Below are positions 8,616 through 18,683 of a DNA stretch of 41,632 nucleotides, one piece after another. Source of the DNA: Heterotrichella gracilis (taxonomy: Eukaryota; Sar; Xanthophyceae; Tribonematales; Xanthonemataceae); assembly GCA_032358255.1 (NCBI GenBank), contig JAULBX010026975.1:1-41632 (forward strand), given 5' to 3'. Each line of letters begins with the position of its first letter. Position 1 is the first letter of the stretch. The translations under genes and the position numbers were made by a program. The notes beneath the pieces were generated by a model. The model was not told the origin of the DNA, did not search any database, and was given only the letters and a program-made list of their open reading frames with translations.

Positions 8616-11458
8616 CTATTGTCCCACGGTCACTGTCCCAGCTGCCAGCCCCTCCAACACCTCCTGGATGATCTCCACCGCATCTGTGATGTCATCCCCG
8701 CTCACATCGTTGTGCGTCACCCCCCTGACCCCGTCCTTGAAGGCTGCCAGCAGCACCCCCCTTGCCGCCAGCAGCTCCACCAGCTGAGCTGGCGACACGT
8801 GGTTGGCCAGGGGGGGCGCTAGGTGAAACACCACGATGTTGGAGTGCACTGTGGATAGGTCAAGCAGCACGTGGGGGGAGGCCGCCAAACCCTTGGCTAG
8901 GATTTGCGCGTTGTGGTGGTCGACGTGCAGGCGCTGGGGCATCTTGGTGAGGGCGATCAGGCCTGCAGGGGGTGCAGGCAAAATATTCAAATATAATCTA
9001 CATCTTTCATCACAAAGTCACCTCACAACAACCCCCCTTCTCCCTTGCCGAAAATCTGCTGCGACAGTCCTGTGGATTCCGCAGTATTCAACGCATTGAT
9101 GGTGTGGGGTCTACCATTTAGGATATAAGGTAAAGCACCCGTCCCCACCTGGTGCAGCAATGATCCCCGCCTGGCGCATGCCGCCCCCTAGCATCTTGCG
9201 CATGCGGTGCACCCGCGCAATGAAGTCTTTAGGCCCCGCCACGATGGACCCCACAGGGGCCGCCAGCCCCTTTGACAGGCAGAATGACACGCTGGTGGCC
9301 TTGGAGGTGATTTGGGCCACGTCCACACCGAGAGCCGAGGCTGCGTTGAACACCCGCGCGCCATCCATGTGAACGGGAATACCCTGCATCAGGGCAAGTA
9401 TAATATTCAGAATTCATGTTTTGAATTCTATAATATTTGCTCGTGTCCTGCCTGGGGCAGTAACCTTAGGTATCTCTACATCTTTCCATAATGCCATTTT
9501 GCAGTATTTGCCAACGCCATTCAAAGTGAGTAACCATGCCGCTCAGCCACACATCTGCCGGTTTAGCTCAAAATCATTAGGCTTGAGGGTTTTCTCTGTA
9601 CCGGCAGACCCTCCCTTACCTTGCTGTTGGCCCACTCATGCAGCTCATTTAGGTACTCCAGTGACAGCACCGCCCCGCCACACCGGTTGTGCGTGTTCTC
9701 AATGCACACCAGACCGACACGCGAGCAGTGGGGGTCGATAGGACGATTCCTGCATAGGCACAGCCCACAGGCGTTCTAAGCATCACATGGACACGCCATG
9801 CGCAGCAGCGATACCACCGGGACAGGTTAATTTTAAGAACTCATCTTCTTGCATTTGCATGTACATTATGCTTGCACCGCAATGGTGGAATCGCATCCAC
9901 GCCCCAATTCCATTACGAGTTGCGCCATTTGTGTTCAGTGTGGCGGAAGGGCACCGTGCATGCTGCTGGCCATGCATCTGCATCCTACACCAACTGCAAT
10001 GGAAACCCTAAAACCTTGCCGCCACTAAACCGCACTACCGTAAACCCTAAGCAGGTTACCCATTGAAGCGCACCCGTAACCACAACCCCACCTGGAGGCA
10101 TGGTCACACACCCCGAATCAGTCTACATCATCACACATACCGAACAGCCTTCTCCAGTGCTGCAATGGGCAGCTCCCCGTTGGCTTCTGTGGGGATGACA
10201 TTCCACACCACACCACCCAGCACGGAGGACCCCCCAGCTTCATAGTGGTAGATGTGCGACTCGTCGCCCAACAGGATCTGCAACAGAGCACAAAGAGAGG
10301 TTTGCAGCCGTGCATTGTGGGCAGTTGTTGAAAATGCATGCAATGCATGCGGTGGAATGGCAACATGGCCTCCAATGGCCAGGCAGATGGGGCAAGGGTC
10401 GGGCAACCCAGGGGCAGGCTCTGTGCGTGTATGCGGCCTGGGAGCGTCCCCTGTGTGGCCTTGAACGATGTAGGTTTCCCACAAAGGCATATGTGGGTGA
10501 CATATGTCAGTCGTAGCTCCATCGATGTTACAATACCTTCAGAAATAAGCATGCAAGGGCATGCGCAGCAACCCACGGCAGGTACTTGTGCAAGGGCACC
10601 TGTGGGTACTAAATAACCCTAGGGTTTTGTGGCAAGAGCATGCGTGGGTGGACATACCTCCGTCCCGCGCTCCATGCAGTGCGCCAGTATGGAGCTGAGG
10701 TTCCCCATGGTGCCTGTGGGGACGAAGAGGGCTGCTTCCATGCCCACCACTTGTGCTGCCACTAGCTGCAGGTGGTTCACTGTCGGATCGTCGCCCCACA
10801 CGTCGTCCCCAACCTCCGCCTGAGACACCATGTGTTCCGCGGTTACCATTTGGTAGGGGTGAATGCCAAGGGTTTTGGGTTGCGTTTGGGGAGAAACAGG
10901 GATTGAGTCAGTAGTACTGGTGTGCAATGCTGTACTGAGACCAACGGCTGCGTGTTTGGGTGTAGGCTGATACCCTACAGGTGGTTTACCCCGGGTCCCC
11001 CACCTCTGCCTGAGACAATAGATGCATTTTGGGGTTGATATTGAGTGCCTAGCACTGCTAGTAGCAGTCTGCACAACTTGCAAGGCCTGTAGGTTGTGGT
11101 ATGGGTTCAGGTGGCTGTGCCGTTTGCGCACTGCTTACCAACAGGGGCTTGCAGCCGCATCTCGCGGGCGTTGGCTTTGAAGGTGGGGTCAATGCAAGCC
11201 TAGATGAAGGTAGCTCACCACATGCGTTCCAGTAACACAACCAAGCCTAGCCTAGCAGTCTGTTCTGCTCAGCCATGTGTCTTGGCCCCTGCATGGTGTG
11301 CCATGGTGTTGTGTGATGCTCACCAATAGCGCTTCCTGCCGCATGTCTTCAGTGGGTTTGGTGACGGTGTCGCTCCTGAGGTCGACTGTGTGGCTACCGG
11401 CGTGGGTGGGTGGGGCTAAGGGGGTGAGGGTGCCATTCTGGGCGCCATTGCCATACAT
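8616..11458 (-). CDS. L-threonine aldolase (PLP-dependent)
   Basis: Six exons join in phase: 11458-11324, 10819-10658, 10277-10141, 9749-9620, 9383-9149 and 8962-8616, giving 381 residues. The enzyme cleaves L-threonine or allo-threonine to glycine and acetaldehyde using pyridoxal phosphate. Visible family blocks are [89 protein letters not shown] (PLP lysine, Lys226) and [19 protein letters not shown]. The mature fold starts about residue 25; the short N-terminal stretch lacks a clear transit peptide, so a cytosolic enzyme is likeliest. Intron 1 contains decayed copies of both flanking exon edges. The gene is divergent from the SAP/RNase Z-like gene. It belongs to the GLY1/LtaE family; I give no symbol because algal naming is inconsistent. 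Confidence 0.93.
10995..11031 (-). repeat. Exon-edge echo: decayed copy of threonine aldolase exon 2 start
   Basis: On the minus strand this block reads a TTGTCTCAG splice acceptor followed by GCAGAGGTGGGGGACC. The true exon 2 acceptor at 10820 is GTGTCTCAG followed by GCGGAGGTTGGGGACG. Both the 3' splice site and about 17 bases of exon start are duplicated, about 180 bases upstream in the same intron. Confidence 0.85.
11134..11190 (-). repeat. Exon-edge echo: decayed copy of threonine aldolase exon 1 end
   Basis: On the minus strand this block aligns with the last ~50 bases of exon 1 plus donor: GAGATGCGGCTGCAAGC against GACATGCGGCAGGAAGC. Both are followed by a TTGGTAAGC or TTGGTGAGC donor. 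It lies about 180 bases downstream of the true exon end, inside intron 1. Confidence 0.85.
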
Positions 11459-12084
11459 GGTGACCGGAATTATTCCGGGAATAGCACAAGGGAGTAGTGT
11501 ATGTGTAAGTGTCAGGAGTCAAATATGTTGCAAGGTCGTGCGCAGAGAATTCGGGTTCTGTTGGTCGGGTGCAAGGGGTGCATGCACGCTATTTTGTGTG
11601 TGTGCATATGCATGCACTATATGCATGCATGCGGCATTTCTTGGTCACAAATCTTCACATGCCACAGACCCGCCGCCGAAAGACTATCAGCAACATACAG
11701 AACGACGACACGTTTGGTATGCAGGCGTTGCTTTTGTCCCTAAAGAGCCGCAGCGTGGTTGTAAGAAACCTTTGCAGCGCGGGGAGTGGGCACATGAGCC
11801 ACAGATATATGGTGGCTGCTAAGTTATCGATAGTTATCGGGAAAACGTAGCTCGGCGCCGCTCGTTGTCCTTGTTTCCCACTGGCTATGACCGTTTGTCC
11901 TCTGTGTATGTGCTTGTTATAATACAAATAGCACTCGTGCCTACGTGTTTGTTGTGTTTGCCGAGTAATGGCTTGGCCCAGTTTGGCCCCAACCCAAGTC
12001 TTAAAGTTGTGAGCATCCGATATACTCCTGCCTGGGTGTACCCAACCACTGCAGACTGCACGTCGGTCCTCCACTTGAGCATGG
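11459..12084. promoter_or_regulatory. Divergent promoter region, threonine aldolase / SAP-RNase Z-like
   Basis: Start codons of the two genes face away from each other over 626 bases. The region contains a cluster of GCATGC palindromes and RY-like CATGCATG at about 11580-11633 and a TTATCGATAGTTATC pair of GATA-like half sites at 11824-11838. A seven-residue upstream open frame starts at 12081 and overlaps the first codons of the SAP-RNase Z-like gene in another frame, which could lower its translation. Confidence 0.45.
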
Positions 12085-15000
12085 ATGCTGCGTCGCTGCG
12101 TTAAACCGTCGTGGGTAGCGATGCAGCTAGCCAGGAGCCGGTTGGGTGCCAGCCCAGCACCCGCCACGCCCACAGGCTGCGGTGGGGCGCTGGCGCCTTC
12201 TGTACGCCCAAGGAAACACTTTGGGTACTTCAGTATCTTTAAAACGCCGTCAGCTTGCGCCGCTGTGAACGTAGCCGCGGTGGAGGCAGCCCCTAGTACT
12301 GGACAACCCAACAAGCCACTCACGAAAACTTCCATCCGAAAACTGACAGTGAGTAGCCTTTTTCTCATATGCTACCCATGGTACACTGGTTGAAAAAGAC
12401 ACAATATTTCTCTCTGCTGCTGCCTTGAAAGTACACATCACACCTTTTCCTTCACACACGTTGTGCTAGCACCGTTCTGCACCACCCTCGGCCACCTCCC
12501 AAAGGGACCTGGCACCCAACCCCCACTCCCACATCACCAACCCCATTCCAACCGCCCTCCCCGTCACCCCACCCTCACATAACAGTTGTAGCAGTGGTGT
12601 CAACCCCACCCACCTCCACCCACGCCCACCCACACCTCCACCCACGTCCACACCCGCATGCACACCACCCCCCACACCCATACCCACACCCACATCCATC
12701 TATCCCCACCCACCCCCACCCCCGCCCACCCCCGCCCACCCACACCCACCCACACCCACCCACAACCCCACCCTTAGGTGAAGGACCTCCGAGAGGAGCT
12801 CCAATGCCTGGGCCTGAGCACCGACGGCCCCCGCCCAGTGCTCCTGGACCGCCTGTATGACTCTCTCTTCGACAGCACCCAAAACAGCCACTCAGCCACC
12901 ACCACCACCACCTCCACCACCAGCAGCTCTGAAAACTTCCAAGCAGATGGTCAACCACTGCACCCCGATGACACCACCACCATCACCACCAACGGCGCCG
13001 CCACACCGAGACTCACCGGCAGCACCAAGCGCGTTCGGCCTCATAGAAAGAAGATGGCCAAAGCCCTGCTCAGGGAGCAGCAGGCAGCCGAGTTCCATGC
13101 CGCCGCCATTGCAGAGCAGCAAAACCCCACCACACCCACCGCACCCACCACCTCTGGGCGCGAGGCGGACCCTCCCGCCCCCAAAAAGAGCCACCGGAAG
13201 AACCGGGCGGTGGTGTACCGGCGGAAGCAGGCAGTGGAGTTTTTTAACAGCGAGGGCGAGGCGTCGGGCATGATGCTGCACGGCGCCTCCGAGGCGCAGT
13301 GGGAGTGGCTGGCCAGCAACCATACCAGGCTGCAGCTGTCGTTTAAGGGCTCGGCGCCACTCCTGGGGGGAGCGGGCAGGTAGGGATTGTGGGGGGGAAG
13401 GAGAGGAGGGTGTACTTAAGGGAAGGCACGCAGGTGGGGTGCAACCAAAGGGTAGTTGTACGCAGGCTAGTGACGCCCATGGTCATGCACGTCACTAGCC
13501 ACATCTGTGTGGCTGTTTGGCACGGACGAGGGCACACAGCGCCAGCTGGCGCACCAGCGCCACCACGTATGTCCTCTGAAATCTCATTACACGTGAAATC
13601 CTGGTCCTATAAACAGGGAATAATTACTAAATCCTGACCTCCTGCCCCTTCTCTACAGGCAAGTGACGTCGGTAGTCATGCGTCACGCCACGTCTGTGTG
13701 GCTGTTTGACACTGGAGAGGATACGCAGCGCCAGCTGGCGCACCAGCGCCACCTGCGCCACGGGCGGATTGAGCGCATTTTCATCACGCACCACTCGCCA
13801 GACACGCTGTTTGGCCTGCCAGGTGGGTGAGGGTGGCGATGGGGTGGGGGTGGGGGGGGTGCGCATGGGTGAGGGATGGGGGCGGAACTGTGTAACCGCC
13901 AGCTTGGGTCTTGGAGGGTAGGGTGACCGTGTGGGAATTTGGCATGCAGAGCATGTGGTGGGTGGGAGGGCAAAGGGGGAAGGTGAAGGGCATTGCAGCA
14001 TGTGCAGCCTAAGGCAGGCATGAGGGAATGCCCCTCAATAGAGCGCATCATCATCTTGCACCACCCCTTGGATACCCTGCTCGGGGTGCCAAGGGTTGGG
14101 TGGGGTGTCGGTGGGTTGGGTGGGTTGGGTGAATGTAGGATATGGGGGGGGGGAAACCTACAGAAAGAAACGGCTTGAATGTAGAGACACTATTTTCCTG
14201 TTGAAAAAACTGGAAAAAACACTTTCAATTCTGCAGGCATGCTGTGCACCATCAGCTCCTCCCCGGGTCTGGTGGGTGGGTGTGGGAATGTGGTGGGTGG
14301 AGTGATTGCTGGATATGGTGGGGGAAAGTGTACAGAAGTAATTTGGCATGGACAAAGAAGTGCTGCCTTTTTGCCAAAAGACACTCCCAGAAAAATCCCC
14401 CGTGTAAACAACCCCCAAATGCAGCCTTACAACCTTTGAAAACGCCTCCAAAACCCTAACAACACCCCATTACCGCAGGCATGCTGTGCACCATCAGCTC
14501 CTCCCGGGCCAAGGGCCACCAGAACGCAGACTTCCCCGTCCAGGTGTACGGCCCGCCAGGCACCGGGGAATACATCAAGCGCATCCTGTACCTGTCAGAC
14601 ACCTACCTGGAGATGCCGGTGCTGGTGCACGAGTTCTGCACAGGCCAGGTGCCGTCCGAGCAGATGCTGCCTCTGTGCATCAACCGGCGAGCGCGGCTGC
14701 ACGTGTTGAAGCTGCCTCCAGATCAGCTGCACCCGCAGGTGAGGAGGGTGTAGGGTGTAGGGTGTTGGGTGTTGGGTGTTGGGTTTCAGGTGTATAGAGT
14801 CTAGTGTTTGCAGATGCATTTGTGCCTGTGTGCGTCAACCGGCTGCATGTGGTGCAGCTGCCACCAGATCAGCTGCACCCGCAGGTGAGGAGGGGCTTGT
14901 GAGTGTCTTGTTTAAAGTGTCTGGGTTCTTTAGGTCTGTGGGGTTTAGGGTTTAGGGGGTTTGCGAGCACGTGCTGCCGGCACAGGCGGCTGCCTGTGCT

Positions 15001-17270
15001 TGAAAAGAAAAAGCTTCATTAATTGTAGGTATAGTAATTGTAATTGTATTTATAGTAATTGTAAGAATTGTTTCATTATTTTGCAGGGCTACCACGACGG
15101 CTCCCCCCAGGTCTTCCAGGCCCGGGCACTCAAGCCCAAAAAGCGCACAGGATTGAATGCGCGCATGACCACGCGCAGGCTGGCGCTGCCGCCGCCAGGT
15201 GGGGGACATTGGGTGGAGGGTTAAGGGTTTCTGTGTAGGGTTTTTGTTAAGGACCTCACGCATGCTGGAGCTGCCGCCGCCAGGTAGGGGCCTCAGGGTT
15301 CAAGGGTTTTTGTTTAGGGTTGACCACCCGCCTCATAGGACTGCCGCCGCCTAGTGGGGGCCTTTGGGTGTAGGGTGAAGGGTTTGTGGTGTAGGGTTTT
15401 TGTTTAGGGTTCAGGATAGTACCAAACGCCGCCTGGAGCTGCCGCCATCAGGCGGGGGTCGTTGGGTGTAGGGGTTGAGGTACTGGCATCGTACTATTAA
15501 AATTAATGGCACACTTCCCCCTGTGCAGGCGACCCCTCTCGCCGCCAGGTGCCGCTGTCCGAGATGCGGTGGACCATCCAATGCGACGATGAGACCATGG
15601 TGGTGGCGCTGCCCATGAAGGGCAAACAGCCCTCCTGGGGTTTCCTAGTGCAGGAGGCAGACAGGTGGACAAAACCCTAAACAGCACCTCAGCCCTGAGC
15701 GCTGAAGCCCTAGCATGTGGCTTTGTGTGATGGGGCAGACAGGGGAAACCCGAAAGCAACTCTCAAACACTACTGCAGGCCCTAGAGTTCCAAACCGACA
15801 AACAGTTTAGGAAACCTCAAATCCTGTGCCAGGCTGGTTGGAAATCCCCTCAACCTAAAGCCACGTGGTAAAGTCCTCCTGGCCCAATCCAAGAAGACCA
15901 GGCCCGGGTGTAAGGATGTAAGGATGTGTTTTGCCACCCCGCAGGACCGCATTTCTAACCATTTTCATCCCATTCTCCCACCATTTGTTTCGCCGTGTAT
16001 TGTCCACTGTTCCCCACCTTCCCCACCTCGCAGGGCTGGTACGCTTGACGTTGACAAATGCCTGGCGCTGGGGGTCAAGCCCGGGTCCAAGTTTGGCCAG
16101 CTCAAGGAGGGCCAGGCTGTGCTGTCATCTAATGGGGACCTGGTGGAGCCCCACCAAGTGGTTGGTGGGGACAGGCCAGGGCGCAAGGTAATGCCACGGG
16201 AAGATCTCCATGCATAATATTGCCGGGATTTGAAAGGAAGATATCGAGAAGAATGTGCACGTGGAGTGTGGGGGGGAGGTATATACCTGAAACATTTCTG
16301 AAAGTCACAACACAATATTTTCGTGTTTTGTCAGTCACAAAGATGGATGATCTGCTCCATCAACGCGATACACATCATATCTTGTATACAGTGTTCATTA
16401 TATTCAACTAACCAATGTTCGTGATTTTCAGCTGATGCTGTTTGGGGCGGCGGCGGGCATCAATCCCGTGCTGCTTGCGCCACCCAGCCTGATGATCAAC
16501 GCTGATGTGGTTGTAGCCCCCGTGATGGCGGACGTGGATGCCGAGACTGCAGCGGGGCACGGCGCGCTTGCTGAGGAAACTGTGGTGCAGATGGCGGTGC
16601 GTGCACGCGGGGGTGGGGTGGGTAGTTTGGGGGTGTCTCAGCTCTCGACCTTGTGCGGGTGGTGCAGGGTGTATGGTACTAGGGTTTGGATTTTGTAGGG
16701 GTAATGCACAACCACATTCCAAAGGCGGATGTGGTGGTGGCACCGGTGATTGCGGATGTGGATGCCGAGACTGCGGCCGGGCATGAGCAAATAATTGTGC
16801 ATTTGGGGTTGTGGGATGGGGGTGGTGTTTTTCTACTGTGGCATGGTCAGGGGTGCATTTTCTATTAGCACTTTCCTGGATTATTACTTTGGAAACTGGT
16901 TAGTGCACAGTTCCCATGGTATATATTGTTTGGCGGGTCCTGGTGGGGAACTGCCAGTTGGCGCATGTGGTTTAGGGTCTGGGGTTCAGCATTGTCTGTG
17001 GCGCTGGCGGGGCGTGTGTGGGCGGAGTGTCTTACCCTTGTCACCCTCTCACCCCCCTCTCACCCCCCCCTCCTCCACCCCCCACAGGACGCGGTGGGTG
17101 CCCGCCAGGTGCTGCTGGTGCAGCGCTTCCCCCCCGGACCCCAGGAGGAGGGTTCTAATTCATATCGGAGGGTGACATGCGACAAGGTGGAGGGGGACCG
17201 GCTACAGGTGGCGCGCGTGTCGTATGCCCCCTCGGGCTTTGTGCACCTAGTCAGGAAGCGAGATGAGTAG
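12085..17270 (+). CDS. SAP-domain protein with degenerate RNase Z (metallo-beta-lactamase) fold, probably plastid
   Basis: Nine exons join in phase: 12085-12348, 12778-13379, 13659-13822, 14479-14738, 15087-15198, 15529-15664, 16034-16187, 16432-16596 and 17088-17270, giving 679 residues. Residues 1-85 are rich in Ala, Ser, Arg and Pro, a likely transit peptide. Residues ~86-121 form a SAP nucleic-acid-binding motif ([19 protein letters not shown]). A Thr/Ser/Lys-rich linker follows. Residues ~275-679 track RNase Z in order: [62 protein letters not shown] and GGDRPGRK. The ligands are gone: HxHxDH is HHSPDT (333-338), the PL-x-H loop is PMKG, GDT is GAA, HEATF is APVMA and THFS is VQRF. I infer a non-catalytic RNA-binding role. 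Position 13085-13266 is basic. An alternative start is Met13 at 12121. Confidence 0.82.
12483..12777. repeat. Pyrimidine-rich (CCCACC)n tract in intron 1
   Basis: Nearly 300 bases before exon 2 consist of imperfect CCCACC, CACACC and CACCCCC units. On the minus strand this is an extended G-rich run that could form G-quadruplexes. It directly abuts the acceptor CTTAG of exon 2 and may act as an oversized polypyrimidine tract. Confidence 0.8.
13462..13568 (+). repeat. Exon-edge echo: decayed near-complete first half of exon 3
   Basis: This intron 2 block repeats exon 3 from its acceptor (GCAG followed by GCTAGTGACG) through CAGCGCCAGCTGGCGCACCA, of which 27 bases are identical to 13727-13753, and ends at a usable GTATGT donor. 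Small insertions shift the frame in the first third. Its sequence encodes DEGTQRQL, closer to the RNase Z consensus GEGTQ than the real exon's GEDTQ. The copy precedes the real exon by about 195 bases. Confidence 0.92.
14036..14100 (+). repeat. Exon-edge echo: decayed copy of exon 3 end
   Basis: The block from GAGCGCATCATCATC to GTGCCAAGGGTTGGG aligns with the exon 3 end at 13769-13830 (GAGCGCATTTTCATC to CTGCCAGGTGGGTGA). The donor GT is damaged to AG. Its translation keeps the unusual [13 protein letters not shown] pattern, so the degenerate metal motif predates this duplication. Confidence 0.85.
14233..14271 (+). repeat. Exon-edge echo: exon 4 start with acceptor, 31 bases identical
   Basis: The acceptor and first bases of exon 4 are repeated 242 bases upstream: 31 bases starting GCAGGCATGCTGTGCACC are identical to those at 14475-14505. 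The copy then continues to a GTGGGT donor-like site at 14270. Either acceptor could be used, so this is the best candidate for alternative splicing. Confidence 0.93.
14814..14892 (+). repeat. Exon-edge echo: exon 4 end with donor
   Basis: The last ~75 bases of exon 4 are repeated just after it. CCAGATCAGCTGCACCCGCA and the following GGTGAGGAGG donor are identical in both copies; further upstream the copy has a short deletion. The copy starts about 76 bases beyond the real donor. Confidence 0.95.
15199..15478 (+). repeat. Tandem exon-edge echoes of exon 5 end with TTTAGGG-like spacers
   Basis: Three copies follow the real exon 5 end (CGCAGGCTGGCGCTGCCGCC, ending at 15198). They are near 15257-15290, 15327-15360 and 15427-15458, each containing CTG(C/G)AGCTGCCGCCGCC-like sequence and a CAGGT- or TAGTG-type donor. 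Each is followed by GGGTTTAGGG or TTTTTGTTTAGGGTT variants. The unit is about 70-100 bases. Confidence 0.88.
16700..16788 (+). repeat. Exon-edge echo: internal copy of exon 8, still open in frame
   Basis: In intron 8, GCGGATGTGGTGGTGGCACC through GATGCCGAGACTGCGGCCGG repeats exon 8 at about 16502-16558. The encoded segment [19 protein letters not shown] differs from the exon at one residue. No consensus acceptor is obvious just upstream. Confidence 0.9.
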
Positions 17271-18683
17271 AAACGCTGGAGACCAAGGGTAGTAAGATAA
17301 TTGTATAGGATTATTATTGTTATCATTACCCTGAGGGCTGAGACCAGGCACCTGGTCAGGCGACGAGGAGTAGGGGCATATAGTCATGCGGCGAGATGAC
17401 CCGAGTGACTTCAAGGTCAGGCATCCTAGTTATGTGGCGAGATATCATCTCATTTGAGCAGAGGTCATGAGGGAGGAGAGGCGCTGCCTGGGGATTAGGG
17501 GAGGGGGGCTATCACATTGTGTCACGGGAAGGTCACCAGCTTCCTTTTCTGGAATTTCACAAGGGTTAGGGGGGAAGTGCAAGTATTTCAGTCAGCCAGC
17601 TCAGCTCAACAGTGTGCAGTCAATTTGGCCTCGCAGCGAGGGGCAGCACCACCAGAGGCACGTGATGGTTCAACCTCGACATTGGTGCAATGCATGCCAT
17701 GCATCCAGCTGGCCATGTGGCAAGTTGAGCCGGAAATCTGTGGATGGTGCATACCAAGGGGTAGTAAGCACACCTTTTTCGATTGAATTCTTTGTGCCCG
17801 GGTTGTGATCACTCATAGACCCCTTAGGCTATAGGCAGTGGTTGGGGCAGGAATGGTATTACAGCGTACACAACTGATGTCCATTGGACTGAGGAAGTTG
17901 AGTTACAGCACAGTGTGTGACCTAGGCTAGGGTACTGCTTCCCTCCAGTCACCGTGTGTGGCAACTGGCAGCAGTTTTCCTGGTTGACAGTAGCAATGTT
18001 GTGCATACTGCCAGTCTCTCTGTTTCACTCGAGTGTGGTCCAGTAATCACTTTTTAACAGTCTAGTGTGGACCAGTAAAAGCACACCAGTGTGGGCCCCC
18101 ACGTGTGCATATGCCATGGCAAACACGGGCAACATGTGTACTCGCCAAGCAGGCAACTTGTATATGGCCCTGAAGCAAGGATCCAGCGCAGCATTGACCT
18201 TGCCAGAAAGAGATTCACGCCTTTTGCTGCGGCCAGCTCAGCTTAAGGCTTTCCTGAGGCTGCCTCAACCCGCATCTCTGCCCTGCAGCTAGCAGGAGGT
18301 TGACAGGGCGATGGCCACTGAGTGCCCCAACTTGCTGCCTATGTCGACTGCTGATGTACTGCTTCGCCAAGCGCATGCGTTGAGTTACTAGGCTGGCAGC
18401 ACACGTGCTGTCATCACCCACACCGCCCCCTCCCAATATGCCCCCTTGGCTTGGGCTGTGACAGGTGTCAACACCTGGTGTGCTGCGCTGTGCCAGGGGG
18501 ACTGCGTTATTTTGAGTTAACGGTCTCCCTGGCTGTGCTGCATCTGCCCCCCGCTCCTCCCTGCACTCTTCTCCCTGCCCCTCCCTGCACTCCTCTCCCT
18601 CCCGCTCCTCCACCCCTGCCCCAAGCCACCCTGGCTTGTGGTGTGAACCATGTGTGTTGAGGCACACGAGTGCTGCTGCCAGC
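17271..18683. other. Convergent intergenic region, two 3' UTRs; no gene seen
   Basis: This 1.4-kb gap separates the ends of the SAP-RNase Z-like and ATX1 genes. A decayed copy of the terminal exon end lies at about 17350-17376. Minus-strand TGTAA sites at 17907-17903 and 17857-17853 are possible poly(A) signals for ATX1. Reading it for a second RNase Z half, as in long RNase Z, gave no HxHxDH motif. Short frames here show no family similarity. Confidence 0.5.
17350..17376 (+). repeat. Echo of the terminal exon end, including the stop region
   Basis: CACCTGGTCAGGCGACGAGG followed by AGTAGGGGC resembles the last coding bases at 17244-17272 (CACCTAGTCAGGAAGCGAGA then TGAGTAGAAAC). Two shorter variants of GCGAGAT follow at about 17389 and 17438. 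Because this exon has no donor, this duplication cannot depend on a splice site. Confidence 0.6.

Noticed and set aside
17271..18683. Second, active half of a long RNase Z
   Set aside because: No HxHxDH, GDT or THFS-like coding sequence was found in any frame before the ATX1 gene.
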